Positions 18,176 through 27,738 of a DNA stretch of 64,000 nt are shown here, piece by piece; the first letter of the stretch is position 1; every line of letters begins with the position of its first letter. Below the pieces are notes generated by a model. It made no database searches. It was not told where the DNA came from and saw nothing but the letters and a program-made list of their open reading frames with translations. The stretch lies in contig NZ_QUOK01000001.1 in NCBI RefSeq assembly GCF_003390325.1, positions 1,046,708-1,110,707 of the forward strand, written 5' to 3'. The DNA comes from Rhodohalobacter sp. SW132 (lineage in GTDB: Bacteria; Bacteroidota; Rhodothermia; Balneolales; Balneolaceae). Made by a program: the position numbers and the translations under genes.

Positions 18176-20977
18176 ATGCAGCACCCTCTACGCCCAATTT
18201 ACAGTTTGCTATTCGCCTTCTTCTTTTTGGGTTACGGAGCTGCGCAAATTCACGGTCAAGCGGTAACGGATACACTTCAGGCGGCTGTAAATGATACTAT
18301 TCCACCCGTCGTTTCCGATACCGTTTCGGTAGATGAACCCATTCCAACAGATGCAGATACTGTTCAAACCCGCCCCGATCTGGACGAACTTATGCAACAG
18401 CGTCAGCAGCAGCCGGGGCAGGTTGACCAGCGACCGCAAGGTCAGGGTCCCGGTTCACGCGGGGAGGCCACCGGTGATGTGGTTCATTTTCAGGCACGCG
18501 ATTCGCTCGTTTTTAATTTCAGAGAACAGAGAAAAGGGTATCTCTACGGATCAGCAAATGTAACACACGAAAGCGGCGCTCTTGATGCGGGCAAAATCGA
18601 TCTCGATCTGCGTTTGAACCAGGTGGAAGCGCAAACTCAAACTCCTGAAGATACCCTTTCATATCCCGTCCTCAGACAGGCCAACCGCGATCTGAAAAGC
18701 ACGCGGATTCTTTTCAATTACGAGACAGAGAAGGGTAAATTTGAAGTTGCCGAAATTGAGGTGCCTGATGGTTATGTAATTGGAACACAGGTGAAAAATG
18801 TGTCCCAGACTGAAGTGTTTATTGAAGACGGAATCTATTCGAGCTGTCCGCCCGATCATATGTATTACTACATCAGGGCAGAGCGGATGAAGGTTGTGGA
18901 TGAGGATGAAATCTTTTTTACCAATGCCCGTCTCTATATTCTTGATATCCCCTACCCGCTGGTTTTCCCATTTGGTTACGTTCCCGCCGGAATTGACAGG
19001 CGGCAGTCGGGATTGCTGGAACCTACATATCTCTTTCAGAATACCGGATCGCGCGGGCTTGGATTGCAAAACCTTGGCTGGTTCCAGATTTTTAATGAGT
19101 ATCTCGTAGGTGAAGCGTCTGTTGATATTTTCACATCCGGTACTTTTTTCAGCAATAACCGCATTCAATATCGCAGAACAGGTCAATATAACGGGAGTAT
19201 CACGTTGGGTTATTCTCGTGAACAGGGTTTGGAACCCACAGATTTGAATTTTGCTGAAACGGTCAGTAAAAGACTTGCAATTAATCACGACCAGCAGCTC
19301 TCTCCCTATGCCAATATTTCTGCGAATATTAACCTGAATACATCAAACTATTTTCAGCGCAACTCACTGGATATTGATGAAAGGGCACAAACAAGCAGTA
19401 CGTCACGGGTCAGCTACCGGTATAATCATCCTGAAGGAAATTATAACTTTTCGCTGACGTCCAATTTAAATCAGCAGTTCAATACCAATGTAGCAAGGCT
19501 GACCGGCCCGGAAATGAATTTTTCAATGCGGCAATTTTCGCCATTTGAAACCGATCGTCCCGGCACAATGGATCAGCGATGGTATGAGCGGATTACGGTG
19601 AGCTACCGGAATAATTTCAGGTCGAACTTTAATTTTACGCCAATCGCCCGGGAGGAGGCCGAAGTGAATTGGTTTGAAGCACTGCTCGATCCCCAAAAGT
19701 ACCGTGAGGCAACAGGCGATGATCGCCACATTCAGTATGGATTTGTTCAGCGGGCACAGGTGAGGGCCGGACAGCTGGTACCAAGCCAGTTCATCAATGT
19801 AAGTGCAAATTTGGATTTCAACGAGTATTGGTACCCAACAACAACAAGGCGTGAATTTAACCCTGAAGAGAACCGGGTTGAAGAATTTCGTGAGATGGGA
19901 TTTGCAACCGCACGTGATTTTAATACCAGCCTGAATTTTTCCACCACATTTTATGGGATTTCACAGATGTCAATTGGCAATTTCGAAGGGCTAAGGCACA
20001 CCGTTCGTCCCAGTGTAAGTTTGAGTTACCGCCCCGATTTTTCAGATGATTTCTGGGGATTCTATCAGGAAGTTCAAACAGATACTACAGGTACAACACG
20101 GCAGTTTTCACGTTTTGATCGTGAAGTTTTTGGAGGTCCGGCAAGTGGTGAGCAGAGAACGATTAATTTTGGGGTCACTAATATTCTTGAAACCAAACGT
20201 GTTCGGCGCGATTCCACAGGAGAAGTTCAAACCACAAATCTCCGGCTGATTGATAATCTTTCAATCAACTCGAATTACAACTTTGCGGCTGACAGTCTGA
20301 AATTCGGAAATGTGAATGTCTCGGTAAGTTCGAGGGTGCTGGAGGGAATCCGGTTACAAGCGAGCGCCAATTATTCACTGTATGCAAGAAATGAAAACGG
20401 CCAGCAAATCGATACATTTATATGGAATGCCGGGGATAAATATTTGCAGCCGCTCAGTTACAGCCTGAGCGCTTCCACCAGTTTTAGCGGAGGTGAACGC
20501 GGGCCGCGTATATCGACACCTCCCTACCGGCCGTATGATCCGTATAACCAGCAGTTTTTCAGTCCGATCGACCAGTATTTCAACGATCAGCCTGTTCAGC
20601 CCATTCAATCCACGTGGAGTCTCGGACTGGATTTCAGTTATCGCTGGAACTACAGGTTTGGTCAGGATGCCAATCAAACCGCTACGCTGAATGCTAATAA
20701 TATTCAGTTTAATCTTACCCCAAAGTGGAGTGTATCTACACGTCTTGGGTATGATTTTATCGAAAAAGAGCTTACCCCGGCCCAGTTTCGGCTGAACCGG
20801 CAGATGGTCTGCTGGAATCTCTCGTTCCAGTTTAACCCATTTGGAGATAATCAGTACTACTCATTCAGGCTCTCTTTATCGAGCGGTCAGATTTCAAGTC
20901 TGTTCCAGAAACTGCCGGGCCTGAACAATCTCGAAAGAAGCTCAAGGGAGGCAGGACGCCCGCCTCCACGCTTCTGA
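18176..20977 (+). CDS. LptD-like LPS assembly outer-membrane protein
   Basis: A 933-residue protein with a signal peptide (about 1-28), a low-complexity T/D/Q-rich linker (to about 100), an OstA/LptA-like beta-jellyroll (about 100-300, RDSLVFNFREQRKGYLYGSANVTHESG onward, with IYSSCPPDHMYYYIRAERM) and a long C-terminal barrel (about 310-900). This is the form LptD takes in Bacteroidota, inserting lipopolysaccharide into the outer membrane. The spacing of 14 bases from the ROK kinase suggests co-transcription with it. Confidence 0.85.
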   Translation: MQHPLRPIYSLLFAFFFLGYGAAQIHGQAVTDTLQAAVNDTIPPVVSDTVSVDEPIPTDADTVQTRPDLDELMQQRQQQPGQVDQRPQGQGPGSRGEATGDVVHFQARDSLVFNFREQRKGYLYGSANVTHESGALDAGKIDLDLRLNQVEAQTQTPEDTLSYPVLRQANRDLKSTRILFNYETEKGKFEVAEIEVPDGYVIGTQVKNVSQTEVFIEDGIYSSCPPDHMYYYIRAERMKVVDEDEIFFTNARLYILDIPYPLVFPFGYVPAGIDRRQSGLLEPTYLFQNTGSRGLGLQNLGWFQIFNEYLVGEASVDIFTSGTFFSNNRIQYRRTGQYNGSITLGYSREQGLEPTDLNFAETVSKRLAINHDQQLSPYANISANINLNTSNYFQRNSLDIDERAQTSSTSRVSYRYNHPEGNYNFSLTSNLNQQFNTNVARLTGPEMNFSMRQFSPFETDRPGTMDQRWYERITVSYRNNFRSNFNFTPIAREEAEVNWFEALLDPQKYREATGDDRHIQYGFVQRAQVRAGQLVPSQFINVSANLDFNEYWYPTTTRREFNPEENRVEEFREMGFATARDFNTSLNFSTTFYGISQMSIGNFEGLRHTVRPSVSLSYRPDFSDDFWGFYQEVQTDTTGTTRQFSRFDREVFGGPASGEQRTINFGVTNILETKRVRRDSTGEVQTTNLRLIDNLSINSNYNFAADSLKFGNVNVSVSSRVLEGIRLQASANYSLYARNENGQQIDTFIWNAGDKYLQPLSYSLSASTSFSGGERGPRISTPPYRPYDPYNQQFFSPIDQYFNDQPVQPIQSTWSLGLDFSYRWNYRFGQDANQTATLNANNIQFNLTPKWSVSTRLGYDFIEKELTPAQFRLNRQMVCWNLSFQFNPFGDNQYYSFRLSLSSGQISSLFQKLPGLNNLERSSREAGRPPPRF

Positions 20978-21441
20978 TTTGTCTGATAAAGAAATTTTCC
21001 TCATCCGCTGACTTCACGTCATCGGATGAGTGGATAGGGCAAGATGTTAATCTGCCAACCTGAGTTCGATTAATAATATTTTTGAATTAGCCATGAAGAA
21101 GTCTCCCCTAACAAGGGGAGATTTAGAGGGGGGTCCATTGGTTTTTACCAAGATCTGATGAACATCCCTATCAATCTCGCCCCGATAGTCGGGACTGGAA
21201 AAACACCAGCTTGCGTGGTATAAAAGTGGTATAAAAATGGTGCCCTTTATTAAAGGTGGGTTACATTCATGATTTAACAATCGAACTCAGACCAGAATGT
21301 AAAGGTCGGACAACTCACCGGATGAAGCGAATTCATCCGGTGCGGATCCACACATCCCACACCCCTTTCGCTTCAATGATGACACAACACTCGTGGCAAT
21401 GGGTTTTAGAATATAGATATCCTTTTGGTATCCTACGGCTG
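20978..21441 (+). repeat. 464-bp intergenic region with hairpins and dispersed repeats
   Basis: No gene is supported. Visible are a 7-bp hairpin right after lptD (21001-21029, TCATCCG/CGGATGA), a dispersed-repeat unit CTCCCCTAACAAGGGGAGA near 21103, a related unit CCCTTTATTAAAGGTGGG near 21243, and a perfect 11-bp stem with 5-base loop at 21316-21342 (CACCGGATGAA/TTCATCCGGTG). The last lies about 100 bases beyond the ribE stop and could end that transcript, though it has no U-run. Strand is nominal. Confidence 0.55.
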
Positions 21442-22047
21442 CTAATCTCCGTTTGATGTCTCCCGTCTTTTTAGGTACTGTACGATATATTTTCCAAAAA
21501 TGTCGAACTCAAGATTTACGGGGTCGCCCTCTTTTTTTGAAGAAAGAGTTGTGAAATCCCATGTGTAAGGGATGATGGCAACCGTAAAGCGGTTCTCCTC
21601 GTTTCGCGCCACGGTGAGGCTGATACCGTCAATCGCAATACTGCCGCGGCCCACGATGTAATCGATATACTCTTCAGGATACTTAATTGTAATTAAGATA
21701 TCGGCGTCGTTTTGCTGGATTGAATGGACCTTACCTACCGTATCCACGTGGCCCTGGACAATATGTCCTTCAATCGCTTTTTCGAGTGTTAAGGATCGCT
21801 CAAGGTTAACCCTGCTCCCTTTTTTGATCGCGCTGAATGAAGTTTTGCGGAGTGTCTCTTCCACACACTGAACCGTAAACGTATCGTTATCAAATGAAAC
21901 CACGGTCAGGCATACGCCATTTACCGCAATACTCTCATCAATATGTGTATCTGTGGAGAAACTACAGGCGATAGAAATTTGCACGCCGCCTTCAAGTGGC
22001 TTGACGTCGGTAACTTCACCCACTTCTGATACAATTCCAGTAAACAT
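21442..22047 (-). CDS. ribE: Riboflavin synthase, alpha chain
   Basis: A 201-residue enzyme that dismutates two 6,7-dimethyl-8-ribityllumazine molecules to riboflavin. The MFTGIVSEVGEV start is diagnostic. Two tandem lumazine-binding domains are visible (about 1-96 and 97-190), each with a G-x-S/D-x-A-V/I-x-G-x-S/C-LTV block: SIAVNGVCLTVV and SIAIDGISLTVA. It follows ribD by 17 bases on the same strand, so the two riboflavin genes form an operon. No FMN riboswitch was recognised upstream of ribD. Confidence 0.96.
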   Translation of the reverse strand: MFTGIVSEVGEVTDVKPLEGGVQISIACSFSTDTHIDESIAVNGVCLTVVSFDNDTFTVQCVEETLRKTSFSAIKKGSRVNLERSLTLEKAIEGHIVQGHVDTVGKVHSIQQNDADILITIKYPEEYIDYIVGRGSIAIDGISLTVARNEENRFTVAIIPYTWDFTTLSSKKEGDPVNLEFDIFGKYIVQYLKRRETSNGD

Positions 22048-22064
22048 AATAGTTCCTGTATAAT

Positions 22065-23183
22065 TTATAAATCTGCTGTTAATAACATATCGGGGCCAAC
22101 ACGGGACCAGTTGAACTCTCTGAATGGAACCAGATCTTCCATGCGGTTCATTCCAAGTCCCTGAATACTTTTTGTTCCGCCGCCCAGGATTTTTGGAGCG
22201 ATGAACAACTGAAGCCGGTCAACGAGTCCCGCTTTCAAAAAGGCTGTGGAGAGATCTTTTCCACCCTCAACCAGGAGTGAAGTAATCCCCATATCACCAA
22301 GTTTCTGCATAGATTGTCTGAGATCCGTGTGACCCTCTTTTTCGTCTACAATTAAAACTTCACCCCGGAAATAATTTTGCTTAAACATTTTGAGCATCGG
22401 GTCGGCGCTGGATTCCGCTTTCTTCCGATTGTGCGTTAACACAATGGTTTTCTCCTCATATTGATCCGTAAAGAGGTTCAGGTTTTCCGGCAGTGCAAAG
22501 GGGCCGTCGATCACAACACGCCGCGGCTGTCGCCCTTCTGTGAGCCTGACTGTCAATGAGGGGTTGTCGGTCATGGCTGTATTTCGGCCAACCAGCACGG
22601 CATCCTGTTCGCTTCTCCACTGATGAACCAATGTCCGTGAATCTTTCGAAGAAATCCACTTGGAATCTCCATTGGGCGCAGCGATGTATCCATCTGCGGT
22701 CTGTGCCATTTTCAGTGTTATAAACGGCCTGCCAAACTCCACATAGTGAAGCCACGCTTCGTTTATCTCTTTCGCCTTATTCTCAAGCAGGCCTACATCA
22801 ACAGCAATGCTGTTCTTTTTGAGAGTTGAGATTCCTTTGCCGTTTACCTCAGGAAACGGATCCTTCATAGCTACTACCACCCGTTCCAGGGGAAGATCTG
22901 CGAGCATTTCTGCGCACGGCGGAGTTTTGCCGTGGTGGGCACACGGTTCAAGCGTAACATAAACCGTAGAACCCTTTAGTGCGGATCTGGATTTTACGGA
23001 TTTGACGGCTTCAACCTCGGCATGAGACTCCCCGTATCTCCTGTGGTATCCTTCACCAATAATATCTCCGCTCTTTGATATAATCACACAGCCTACCATG
23101 GGGTTGGGGGATGTGTAGCCTCTCCCTTTACCGGCAAGCGTGAGCGCCCGCTGCATCCAGATTGTATCTTTTTCTTTGTTCAT
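22065..23183 (-). CDS. ribD: Bifunctional pyrimidine deaminase/reductase of riboflavin synthesis
   Basis: A 372-residue two-domain enzyme. The N-terminal deaminase has the zinc site SHAEVEAV and EPCAHHGKTPPCAE (about 75-93). The C-terminal reductase (about 150-370) has MAQTADGYIA, SSKDSRTLVHQWRS and the NADPH-binding LLVEGGKDLSTAFL. It converts diaminohydroxyribosylamino-pyrimidine phosphate to the ribitylamino product. It is the first gene of the rib pair; a terminator lies between it and the foldase gene upstream. Confidence 0.96.
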   Translation of the reverse strand: MNKEKDTIWMQRALTLAGKGRGYTSPNPMVGCVIISKSGDIIGEGYHRRYGESHAEVEAVKSVKSRSALKGSTVYVTLEPCAHHGKTPPCAEMLADLPLERVVVAMKDPFPEVNGKGISTLKKNSIAVDVGLLENKAKEINEAWLHYVEFGRPFITLKMAQTADGYIAAPNGDSKWISSKDSRTLVHQWRSEQDAVLVGRNTAMTDNPSLTVRLTEGRQPRRVVIDGPFALPENLNLFTDQYEEKTIVLTHNRKKAESSADPMLKMFKQNYFRGEVLIVDEKEGHTDLRQSMQKLGDMGITSLLVEGGKDLSTAFLKAGLVDRLQLFIAPKILGGGTKSIQGLGMNRMEDLVPFREFNWSRVGPDMLLTADL

Positions 23184-23205
23184 TCAGAGAAGCTGAGGTT
23201 AAAAT

Positions 23206-23240
23206 AAAAAAGGGCAAGAAGATGATTCTCGCCCTTTTTT
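23206..23240 (-). terminator. Rho-independent terminator after the PpiD/SurA gene
   Basis: The stem AAAAAAGGGC/GCCCTTTTTT is nearly perfect through 15 base pairs (23206-23220 with 23226-23240), with one mismatch and a 5-base loop. It lies 26 bases beyond the stop of the minus-strand foldase gene and 23 bases upstream of ribD. Flanking A and T runs allow action on both strands. It should separate the foldase transcript from the riboflavin genes. Confidence 0.85.
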
Positions 23241-23266
23241 GAAAATTTCATATCAGGTATACTGTG

Positions 23267-25042
23267 TTATCTGCTCATCACACGGTTTCTGTTGTCGCGG
23301 ATGGTTGCTTCTTCTTTCAGCTTATCAATAAAAATCTGGCTGAAAGCAGCAAATTTCTGCTGCTCGAGCTGGTTTCGTATTTGAGTACGATTCGCATTTG
23401 TCATCTCATCGGGGTTTGCCATGGTAATGTCGTTTACACGAAGTACAAATACGGCATTTTCACCTTCGATCGGGGCAGATACCTGTCCCGGTTCCATACC
23501 GAATGCACGCCCGATAACACCCGGTTCGCGTCCTGCGCCCGGTATTGAATTAGCGCTCATGCGCAGATCTTCAGCAATCTGGATCTCTTTTCCGGCTGCT
23601 TCAGCAAGATCTTCCAGTTCCGATGCGGATCCGTGAAGATCTCTTACACGCTCAAGCATCGCAGATTTTCGTTTGTTGTTTCTTACAATGTTTTCAAGCT
23701 GTGAACGAACTTCCTCAAAAGGCCGTGTTCCTTCCGGAATTCGTTCCTGCAATTGAATAACAATAAACTGGTCATCCAATTCGATAGGATCGGAGATGGA
23801 GTTTACACGCATGCTCTCAAGCTCCATCAGTGTCTGCTGACTTTGCCCCAGTCCCGGAATAAAGTTGTTTCCTTTCGTCGCTGTTGCAGTTCTCACTTCG
23901 TACTCTCTGCGCTCAGCTTCTTCCATGAAGCCTTCGTCTTCAGCGTAGAATTCAAAATCGCGCGCACTTTCTGCCCGGCGATCGATAGTTGCAACCGGAT
24001 CAGCTTCAACCGGGTATGAGAACGCAGCAAATTTAATTTCACCGTTACGTTCGTCGATTTTCTTCAAAATATGCGGAGCGTCATCAATCATAAGCACTTC
24101 CGAAACTTCCCCTACTTCAAGATCAAGAACGGGACGATATTCATCCCGGATACTTTCGGGATCAACAAATGCTCCTCTGAAAGGTGTTGCTGAGAAGTTT
24201 CTCTCGAAAAACAGGGAGTCGTTCTCTGCTTCGGCGAAACGCGGCCGCATCTCTTCAACATCGCGGATTGCGTTTGCAGTGTCTGCTGAGGTTGGTGTGA
24301 TGTCCCAGCTCACATATCGAAAGCGGTAGGTTTCACTTCTGCGAAATTGATCGGGGTTATTCCGGAGATAACTGCGCATTTCGTCTTCTGAAACAGAAAT
24401 CTCGTCGTCAGCCACATCGGCATAAGGAAATCGAATAAATTCAATATCCGCAAAGGAGTTATTTCTTATGTATTGGTTCCTGATATCGAGATTACTTACC
24501 CGCATGCCGGACCCGATGTAGTTGTTCATCTTCTGTTGCCGCCTGTCGTCACGCAACTGCTGTTCAATCATAATCCAGATCTCACTGTTTTCAGGTGCGT
24601 CAATTGCGGCCTGAAGTGCAACTCTGTCGATCGTGCCATCCTGCTGCTGAAATTGCTGCCGGATAAAAGGCGCGGGATTGTCACCGGTAACCATATTAAG
24701 CAGTTCTCTGTCGGTTACCGAAATTCCCATTTCATTCATTTTCTGTTGCATCAGCCGTGCAGCAACCAGGTCATCCCAAGCCTGTTCTTCGAGTGCGGCA
24801 CGGGTTTCGGCTGTCATAATTCCATCCTGAGTCTGGTTGTACTCATCCGTGTAGAAACTTACCCGCTGGTTGTACTCCTCAAAAGAGATTCCATCACCAT
24901 TTACAGAACCCATATTAGAGGGTCCGGCGGTAATCCCGCCAAAAAAGTCCACATCAGCAAGTACCCAAAGTATTCCGAAAGAGAAAATCAGTATCCACAA
25001 AATGGATGCGGTACTGTTTCTCATTTTTTCCATTACTCCCAT
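23267..25042 (-). CDS. PpiD/SurA-type peptidylprolyl isomerase, membrane-anchored foldase
   Basis: A 591-residue protein with one N-terminal membrane anchor (about 13-31, TASILWILIFSFGILWVLA) and a large periplasmic part. A SurA_N-like chaperone domain covers about 40-230, including the paired EEYNQRVSFY and VTDRELLNMV helices; parvulin-like modules follow between about 230 and 450; the end is helical. The order matches PpiD. It helps fold outer-membrane proteins, fitting the barrel-rich neighbourhood. The start has a GAGGA sequence 5 bases upstream. The parvulin motif is weak, so isomerase activity is uncertain. Confidence 0.88.
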   Translation of the reverse strand: MGVMEKMRNSTASILWILIFSFGILWVLADVDFFGGITAGPSNMGSVNGDGISFEEYNQRVSFYTDEYNQTQDGIMTAETRAALEEQAWDDLVAARLMQQKMNEMGISVTDRELLNMVTGDNPAPFIRQQFQQQDGTIDRVALQAAIDAPENSEIWIMIEQQLRDDRRQQKMNNYIGSGMRVSNLDIRNQYIRNNSFADIEFIRFPYADVADDEISVSEDEMRSYLRNNPDQFRRSETYRFRYVSWDITPTSADTANAIRDVEEMRPRFAEAENDSLFFERNFSATPFRGAFVDPESIRDEYRPVLDLEVGEVSEVLMIDDAPHILKKIDERNGEIKFAAFSYPVEADPVATIDRRAESARDFEFYAEDEGFMEEAERREYEVRTATATKGNNFIPGLGQSQQTLMELESMRVNSISDPIELDDQFIVIQLQERIPEGTRPFEEVRSQLENIVRNNKRKSAMLERVRDLHGSASELEDLAEAAGKEIQIAEDLRMSANSIPGAGREPGVIGRAFGMEPGQVSAPIEGENAVFVLRVNDITMANPDEMTNANRTQIRNQLEQQKFAAFSQIFIDKLKEEATIRDNRNRVMSR

Positions 25043-25206
25043 AAAAATTCCTCTAATACAGCTTTGTTAACAGTTGATTACGTGTTATACAATTTCGTTA
25101 TTTGCAATTCTGCAGCCTCTTGCAGATTTATGCAGACAGCCTGAAAAGTTACGATAACCTCGTAATAATAGCAACGAACAAGGGAATTGAAAATTGAGCG
25201 GTGATT

Positions 25207-26136
25207 TTAGAAAATTTCAATGATACTCATGTGCCTCAGGTACCGGCCCGGATTTTCATTGATACCTTTTACCAGCTCGTTTAGTTCTTTGGTCAGCTCA
25301 TCCAGGTTATCGTATACAGATGGATCGTTCACCATTTTACCCAGTGTGCCGTCGCCATTATTAATTTTCTCGATGATTTCATTTAAACCGGTTGAAGCGC
25401 CTTCCAGTTCGATTCGAATCTGCTCAAGGTCGCTGATATTTTTTTCAAGAGTTACCATAAGTGAATCGATTCGAGGACGACTTTCCGAGGCAAGGGTATC
25501 GAGATGAGCGAGCATGGAGCTCCCTGATTCGATCGCGAGATCAATTTCGGTCTGTTTGTTATCCAGAATTTCCGCAATTCGCTCGGTTGCATGGGAAGTA
25601 CTGCGCAGCGTTTGATTCATCGAAACCCTCGCATCGTCGTCGAATGTTTCATTGAGCTGAGCAAGAAACTGGTTCAATTCTGTAAATGTATTCGACAAGT
25701 CATCACCGAGTTCATCCCCCCGGCTGCCCAGTGTCTCCAGCATACTTTCAACATATACACCTTCAATGCTCTCTCCAAACTCCACGGTTTCTGATGATGA
25801 GCCGAGCTGAATAACAATTGATTTACCTTCGATTAAGCCCTGCGATGTAAGATATGCAACCGAACCGCGCGGCAGGGGTCGCTGCATATCGAGGCGCATG
25901 GTAATCTCAACGCTGTCCGCCTCAGTAAGCTGCACATTGCTCACAGAGCCTACTTTAACCCCGCGTACAAGAACCTGGCTTCCTGTCCCAAGGCCGTCAA
26001 CGCGCTCGAATGTAGTTTTTACATCCAGAGACTGCCGGAGTATAGGTACATCCGACATAAACCGGAATCCAATTACGGCCGCAATGGCTGCAAGTAAAAC
26101 TGTTATTCCAACTTTCGCTTCGCTGCTGATATTCAA
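25207..26136 (-). CDS. MlaD-family substrate-binding protein (MCE domain)
   Basis: A 309-residue protein with a single N-terminal membrane anchor (about 8-26), an MCE domain (about 35-120, with TTFERVDGLGTGSQVLVRGVKVG) and a long C-terminal helical part (about 130-300) ending in the DGTLGKMVNDPSVYDNL motif common in longer MlaD homologues. It is the periplasmic lipid-binding ring of the Mla-type ABC transporter whose ATPase and permease are encoded immediately upstream. Confidence 0.94.
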   Translation of the reverse strand: MNISSEAKVGITVLLAAIAAVIGFRFMSDVPILRQSLDVKTTFERVDGLGTGSQVLVRGVKVGSVSNVQLTEADSVEITMRLDMQRPLPRGSVAYLTSQGLIEGKSIVIQLGSSSETVEFGESIEGVYVESMLETLGSRGDELGDDLSNTFTELNQFLAQLNETFDDDARVSMNQTLRSTSHATERIAEILDNKQTEIDLAIESGSSMLAHLDTLASESRPRIDSLMVTLEKNISDLEQIRIELEGASTGLNEIIEKINNGDGTLGKMVNDPSVYDNLDELTKELNELVKGINENPGRYLRHMSIIEIF

Positions 26137-26152
26137 TGGTTACCTCAATGAG

Positions 26153-26887
26153 TTAAATTTGATATTCGCTGGCCCGAATAAATGTTTCGAGTTCTTTATG
26201 CTCGCTCTTTCGCATGTCTTCCACACTTCCAAACCAGCTTAGTTTTTGTTGATCTAAAAAAGCCACCTTATCTGCAACTTCCAATACACTGTGCATATCG
26301 TGGGTAACAACAACGGATGTGATTTCGAGCTCATCTGCCATCCGGATAATCAATTCGTTAATTTCATCTGATGTTTGCGGATCAAGCCCGGATGTTGGTT
26401 CATCATACATGATATATTCCGGCTCGAGAATGATCGCACGTGCCAGCCCGACGCGCTTCCGCATACCTCCTGAAAGTTCAGAAGTTTCCTTATCGTGAAC
26501 GTTCTCAAGGTTAACCTGCTTAAGTGCGTTCATTACCATTTCTTCAATCTCTTCTTCACTATAATTGGTAAAGTACCTGAGCGGAAATGCGATGTTCTCA
26601 AACGTATTGATGGAATCAAATAGTGCAGATCCCTGGAAAAGTATACCGAACTTTTGCCTTAGTATACGCTGACTAACATAATCCATATCATGAATATTGT
26701 TGCCGTCAATAGAAACAGTACCGGTATCAGGGTAAAGCAGCGCGTTGATGTGTTTCAGCAGAACCGACTTACCGCACCCTGATCTGCCGATAATTGCCAC
26801 GGTATCGCCATCTTCAATCGTGAACGACACATCCTGCCAAACCAGCAGATCACCAAAACTTTTCGAAAGATTTTTTATCTCAATCAT
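26153..26887 (-). CDS. MlaF-family ABC transporter ATPase
   Basis: A 244-residue nucleotide-binding protein with Walker A GRSGCGKSVLLK (about 34-45), Q-loop LFQGSALFDS, signature ELSGGMRKRVGLARA, Walker B YIMYDEPTSGLDP and switch VVTHDM. The SGGMRKR form of the signature is typical of MlaF and related lipid importers/exporters. It lies 16 bases upstream of mlaD and 9 bases downstream of the permease. Confidence 0.95.
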   Translation of the reverse strand: MIEIKNLSKSFGDLLVWQDVSFTIEDGDTVAIIGRSGCGKSVLLKHINALLYPDTGTVSIDGNNIHDMDYVSQRILRQKFGILFQGSALFDSINTFENIAFPLRYFTNYSEEEIEEMVMNALKQVNLENVHDKETSELSGGMRKRVGLARAIILEPEYIMYDEPTSGLDPQTSDEINELIIRMADELEITSVVVTHDMHSVLEVADKVAFLDQQKLSWFGSVEDMRKSEHKELETFIRASEYQI

Positions 26888-26896
26888 AATAATGAT

Positions 26897-27634
26897 TTAC
26901 AAGAGGAGTGCAGCCAGCAGAAAATCAGCCAGCAACACTACCATACAGCTTAATACCGTTGCGTTGGTTGTGCTTGTTCCCACTCCTTCTGCGCCACCGG
27001 TTGCAAAATATCCCTTGTAGCAGGAGATGGAGGTAATGATAAAACCAAAAACGAACATTTTCACAAACCCGAAGATAAGAGTCCACGGACTGAAATACAT
27101 GCGGGCTCCCTGCAGATAATCGGTTGCCGGTACGGTATTTGTGAATACTCCGGCAAGAAGTCCGCCACCTACTCCAAACACGCTTGCCACGATATACAAT
27201 ACGGGAAACATCAAAATACCGGCAAGCACGCGCGGAACCACCAAAAAAGAGACCGAGTTAAACCCCATCGATTCCAGGGCATCAATCTGCTCGGTTACAC
27301 GCATGGTGCCCAGTTCAGTTGCAATTCGTGCGCCCACCTTACCTGCCAGTACCAGGCTCGATATAACGGCAGCGAGCTCAATCAGGATAGATTCTGAAAC
27401 AATGGCCCCGATCGTCGAAAGTGGTATGAAGGCCGAATCGAGCTGGTAAGCGGATTGAATCGTCATCACCGATCCGGTAAAAAATCCAGTAAGCATGATG
27501 ATCGGAACGGAATCGTACCCGATTTTCACCATCTCATGGAAAAAACTCTTTCTGTATGTTCCAAACTCTGTTGATGAGCGAAGGGACTGATACAACAGAG
27601 AAGTGTATTTACCTAATTCTTGAAATGCCTTCAT
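26897..27634 (-). CDS. MlaE-family ABC transporter permease
   Basis: A 245-residue membrane permease of the MlaE family, with the amphipathic N-terminal helix, the TGFFTGSVMTIQSAYQL segment, the ELAAVISSLVLAGKVGARIATELGTMRVTEQIDAL stretch and five membrane helices. With the downstream ATPase and MCE protein it forms a complex moving phospholipids between the inner and outer membranes. It is the first gene of the three-gene operon and diverges from porQ. Confidence 0.95.
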   Translation of the reverse strand: MKAFQELGKYTSLLYQSLRSSTEFGTYRKSFFHEMVKIGYDSVPIIMLTGFFTGSVMTIQSAYQLDSAFIPLSTIGAIVSESILIELAAVISSLVLAGKVGARIATELGTMRVTEQIDALESMGFNSVSFLVVPRVLAGILMFPVLYIVASVFGVGGGLLAGVFTNTVPATDYLQGARMYFSPWTLIFGFVKMFVFGFIITSISCYKGYFATGGAEGVGTSTTNATVLSCMVVLLADFLLAALLL

Positions 27635-27738
27635 CCGATGATAAATAAAATCTTCAGGCGATATGCCCGTTTATTCTTTCCGGTGGTTTGATTTTAGTTA
27701 TATTACGAAACATTTTTTCCAATTGTGGTTCTATTTCC

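Noticed and set aside
21047..21280. A 77-codon minus-strand frame
   Set aside because: It also translates the dispersed repeat (PPLIKG and SPLVRG patterns) and has no other support.
22065..23265. An FMN riboswitch upstream of ribD
   Set aside because: The gap upstream is only about 80 bases and is filled by the terminator hairpin; no FMN aptamer pattern is visible.
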